64,000 bases of DNA, taken from contig CM046873.1 in the NCBI GenBank assembly GCA_025617745.1, forward strand, positions 28,719,410-28,783,409. Reading direction: 5' to 3'. Shown here piece by piece: positions 61,655 through 64,000 of the stretch; position 1 is the first letter of the stretch, and each line of letters starts with the position of its first letter. Source of the DNA: Heliocidaris erythrogramma. Taxonomy: Eukaryota; Echinodermata; Echinoidea; Camarodonta; Echinometridae. Under the pieces are notes generated by a model. That model was not told the origin of the DNA. It made no database searches and worked only from the letters and a program-made list of their open reading frames with translations. Position numbers and translations under genes: made by a program.

Positions 61655-63094
61655 CTACTCATCATCATCATCATCATCATCATCGTCATCATCATCGTCA
61701 TCATCATCATCATCATCGTCGTCGTCGTCGTCATCATCACTGCTCAACATTGACATCAAGCCTTTTCTGCTTCCATCCTCTTTACGGGTGGACTTGAAAG
61801 TCGCCATACTCTCGAGTCTGTTTGATAGGGTGCTGCCAAGCCCCTTCTGCCCCCGTCCCGCCCTCTCCTTGCGTGTTCCATGAAAAGCTATCATGGAGTA
61901 GTCTTCAAAAGTTTCCTTTTTGACCAATCTCTCCTTCTGTCTCTCTTCCATTCTTTTCCTCATCATCAGAAACTTTTCCTTATCGCTCAGTTTGGGTTTA
62001 TCCTCGGCCAGCGGTGGTGGGGTCTCGGGTTTCGTCTCAGCAGAGTCATGATCGATAGCTACAGATGCTGAACGATTGTCTCTATAAGGTGATGAACATG
62101 ATAAAGATGGCAGTCGAATTTTGGTTTCAGCACTCTCTACACTTCCCTTCTTTTCAGTTCCTTCGTCAAGAGATTTTATACTGGAAGATTTTGATTTCGT
62201 CGACTTGGAAGATTTTGCCCTCTCATTTCGGGTCTTTTTCTTTGTTTTGAATGATTTTGTAGAAGGCGGGGGTGACGGTGGTGGTAAAATGTCCGGCTGT
62301 GTTATAATGGGTTCGTCCATCATCATTGGCGGTTCGATATCATTATCGCTATCATGGCTATCGTCGCTATCACTCCTCTGTCGTCTGCGAAGCTTTACCT
62401 TCCGTGATTTGTTCGTGCGGAGAAAGTCCACGCGCGGTTTGTCCGTTTGCGCGCCCTCCACACAACAAGCCTCGCAACTTCTGCGGAAATGTGTCGGAGA
62501 ATGAGAAGGTGCGGGTTTTCTGCGCTTCTCTCTATCTCGTCTTTCCTGTATTTTCTTCTCTTCCTCCTCTACGTCAATATTCAACACATCCCAGTCGTTG
62601 ATGTGCGATTGGACGTATCGGATATCGAAGTTGAGATCTACGTGTGGGCGTGGACTAGTCAAATCTAGTGCTTCAAATATGGCAAGAGGCTCGCTGTTAG
62701 CCATTGTCATGTTCTCAATGATTTCCGAGGCCTCGTCATTTTCAATTTCTTTCTCTACCATGTCTTTGTACCACTCCTCTGAGCCCCTCTCGTACATTGT
62801 CATTTGGAGCCCTTCTTCCATGGCCGAATTTTCCCGCGCCGTCTGTCCGTTGAGCTGTCGTCTGACCGCGCGTAGCTTCTTGCAGAGCGCAACATCGAGT
62901 TGTTCCTTCGCATAGATGAGCCGACGGTAGGTGGGCGAGTTGCTTCGAGAGTGGTATCCATATTTCGAAGGCTCAACGATGACTTCTCTATTGGAGTCTC
63001 GGTGGTGTCTTGTCTGAGATGTGGCGGATTCCAGTCTAGATGGGAGTGAGTTCGGGCGGGGTGATATCTTCGGTGATCCGTTGACGATGCTCAC
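61655..63094 (-). CDS. Unrecognised gene, last exon; acidic C-terminal tail
   Basis: This is a single open exon of 480 codons on the - strand, stop at 61655-61657. It opens at GTG directly after a CAG (63097-63095) with a short pyrimidine stretch, so it is best read as an internal or terminal exon behind a splice acceptor. GTG is not a plausible eukaryotic start, and earlier exons should lie at higher coordinates or beyond the window. The product is very hydrophilic. It has a Ser/Arg-rich start, an acidic helical middle (NDEASEIIENM), a Lys/Arg-Glu segment (EEEEKKIQERRDREKRR), basic clusters that could be nuclear signals (RKVKLRRRQR, KTKKKTRNERAK), a proline run and a second charged coiled-coil-like stretch. 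It ends in 26 Asp and one Glu. No domain was recognised. A cytoplasmic or nuclear protein is likely, and the function is unknown. It converges on the array. Confidence 0.7.
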   Translation of the reverse strand: MSIVNGSPKISPRPNSLPSRLESATSQTRHHRDSNREVIVEPSKYGYHSRSNSPTYRRLIYAKEQLDVALCKKLRAVRRQLNGQTARENSAMEEGLQMTMYERGSEEWYKDMVEKEIENDEASEIIENMTMANSEPLAIFEALDLTSPRPHVDLNFDIRYVQSHINDWDVLNIDVEEEEKKIQERRDREKRRKPAPSHSPTHFRRSCEACCVEGAQTDKPRVDFLRTNKSRKVKLRRRQRSDSDDSHDSDNDIEPPMMMDEPIITQPDILPPPSPPPSTKSFKTKKKTRNERAKSSKSTKSKSSSIKSLDEGTEKKGSVESAETKIRLPSLSCSSPYRDNRSASVAIDHDSAETKPETPPPLAEDKPKLSDKEKFLMMRKRMEERQKERLVKKETFEDYSMIAFHGTRKERAGRGQKGLGSTLSNRLESMATFKSTRKEDGSRKGLMSMLSSDDDDDDDDDDDDDDDDDDDDDDDDDDE

Positions 63095-63104
63095 CTGCGA
63101 ATGA

Positions 63105-63330
63105 AATCAATAATAATAATAATAATAGTATTGTCCATTTACATAGCACAGATACTATACAAATACCCTCTATTTTTTACCCCAGCTTTAGCCAAGATGC
63201 CATGAAAAGACACTCAAGCATTAAAGGAATTTCTAGCTGCCGGGTACCCATTTACTTCACCTATGTGGAGAGTGGCAAATGTAGATTAATGTCTACATGT
63301 GATGCGCAGTTCGGTGACGCATCCACTAGA
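63105..63330. repeat. SINE-like repeat beside the minus-strand gene
   Basis: A TAA microsatellite (63107-63126) leads into GTCCATTTACATAGCACAG, then GCTGCCGGGTACCCATTTAC, GAGAGTGGCAAATGTAG and a tail near CATCCACTAGACCACGAC. The opening matches 35346-35445. The class is inferred from short length and layout. Confidence 0.5.
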
Positions 63331-64000
63331 CCACGACATGCTCTTATTAATTTATTCAGTCTTCACTGGTTTTCATGTGAATATCTTCAACGTGTGTGTT
63401 ATAGTGCAATTAGTGCCATTGGGTCCAAAAGCATAAGGAAACTACAATAACATTTTGTGACAGGGACAGGCCTATGCATTTTGGGCCTACTGTGATGAGA
63501 TTGATCATGATCGTAATGAATAATTATTTGCTCAGTCTACCTTTTCGAGCTTTAACATAGACAAGTATAAACGTTGAAATATAAATTACCGATTTGAATA
63601 CTATTGTGTAAAGATGCTGCAACGAGGAATCGTTTAAAAATATAAATAATGTTACACTATTAAATACAAGATTGATTCAATACAACTAGAAAGTGATTAA
63701 GATCATTCCTACACTGCAAATTACGTTTGTTGAAAAGGCTGCACAGAGAATGGTCATAATAAAGAAAAATGTCTTTATTGTTTTATCGGTAAAACGAACC
63801 AAAACACAGTGGAACAAAATTTATCTTTGTATACGCAGTGAAACCAGAAATGTTCGAGAATTTCGCGCAAGTCCAATGCCGCGAAATAATTGAATTAGCA
63901 CTGACACATCACCGAATGTTTAAGATTCATTTTTCTCGTTTTACATTAACTGTTTATTAATAGTTTTAAGTTTACCTTTAATTTTGGGTTATTGGCCAAA
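63331..64000. other. Unassigned sequence right of the SINE-like repeat
   Basis: No exon or RNA gene was recognised. It probably belongs to an intron or upstream region of the minus-strand gene. Confidence 0.4.

Noticed and set aside
63092-63094. GTG as start of the 479-residue protein
   Set aside because: It follows a CAG acceptor and GTG starts are not expected in an animal nuclear gene, so it was read as an exon boundary.
1-64000. tRNA, rRNA or other structured RNA genes
   Set aside because: None was recognised by eye on either strand. A covariance-model search would be needed to exclude small ones.

Overview
The window looks like metazoan nuclear DNA, probably from an echinoderm (sea urchin-like) or another marine deuterostome. 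It is AT-rich and has spliced genes with GT-AG introns, CR1-type LINE copies, a DIRS-type tyrosine recombinase, many short inverted-repeat elements and long poly-G runs. No bacterial signals were seen. The species is an inference; no sequence search was possible.

The dominant feature is a head-to-tail array of four midkine/pleiotrophin-like genes on the + strand. Gene A (1432-2839) is cut by the left edge, and gene B (14053-20118), gene C (31350-36026) and gene D (51814-57883) are complete. Each full gene has six coding exons. These are a signal-peptide exon, a six-cysteine N-domain exon with a long basic linker, and four consecutive four-cysteine C-domain exons. Every intron is phase 1. The complete product is 366 residues. 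A conserved 5' UTR exon with a strong donor lies about 2.9-4.4 kb upstream of each start codon, behind an inverted CCAAT box.

The array is built from units of about 17.28 kb: exons 4-6 of one gene, the intergenic region, then exons 1-3 of the next. Positions 1-14180 and 17281-31480 are almost identical. The third unit (about 34.3-54.5 kb) is longer and more diverged, with extra LINE and MITE insertions. Intron 3 of genes A, B and D, but not C, carries a 1.48-kb element with 41-bp terminal inverted repeats and a broken tyrosine recombinase (YR) gene. A 314-bp element with perfect 59-bp inverted repeats abuts it. The 196-bp core of the 314-bp element lies in one orientation in genes A and B and in the exactly opposite orientation in gene D. 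This flip is the most striking signal in the window.

Each intergenic region holds a decayed LINE on the - strand. It is about 3.0 kb in unit 3 and has a shared internal deletion of about 1.6 kb in units 1 and 2. Dispersed repeats, small palindromic elements, GA-rich tracts and the 5' UTR exon of the next gene are also present.

The array ends near 58.0 kb. Beyond it lie unrelated sequence, two copies of a 190-bp interspersed repeat, a perfect 30-bp-arm palindrome at 61289-61349, and the last exon (61655-63094, - strand) of an unrecognised gene. That gene's product is highly charged and ends in 26 aspartates and one glutamate.
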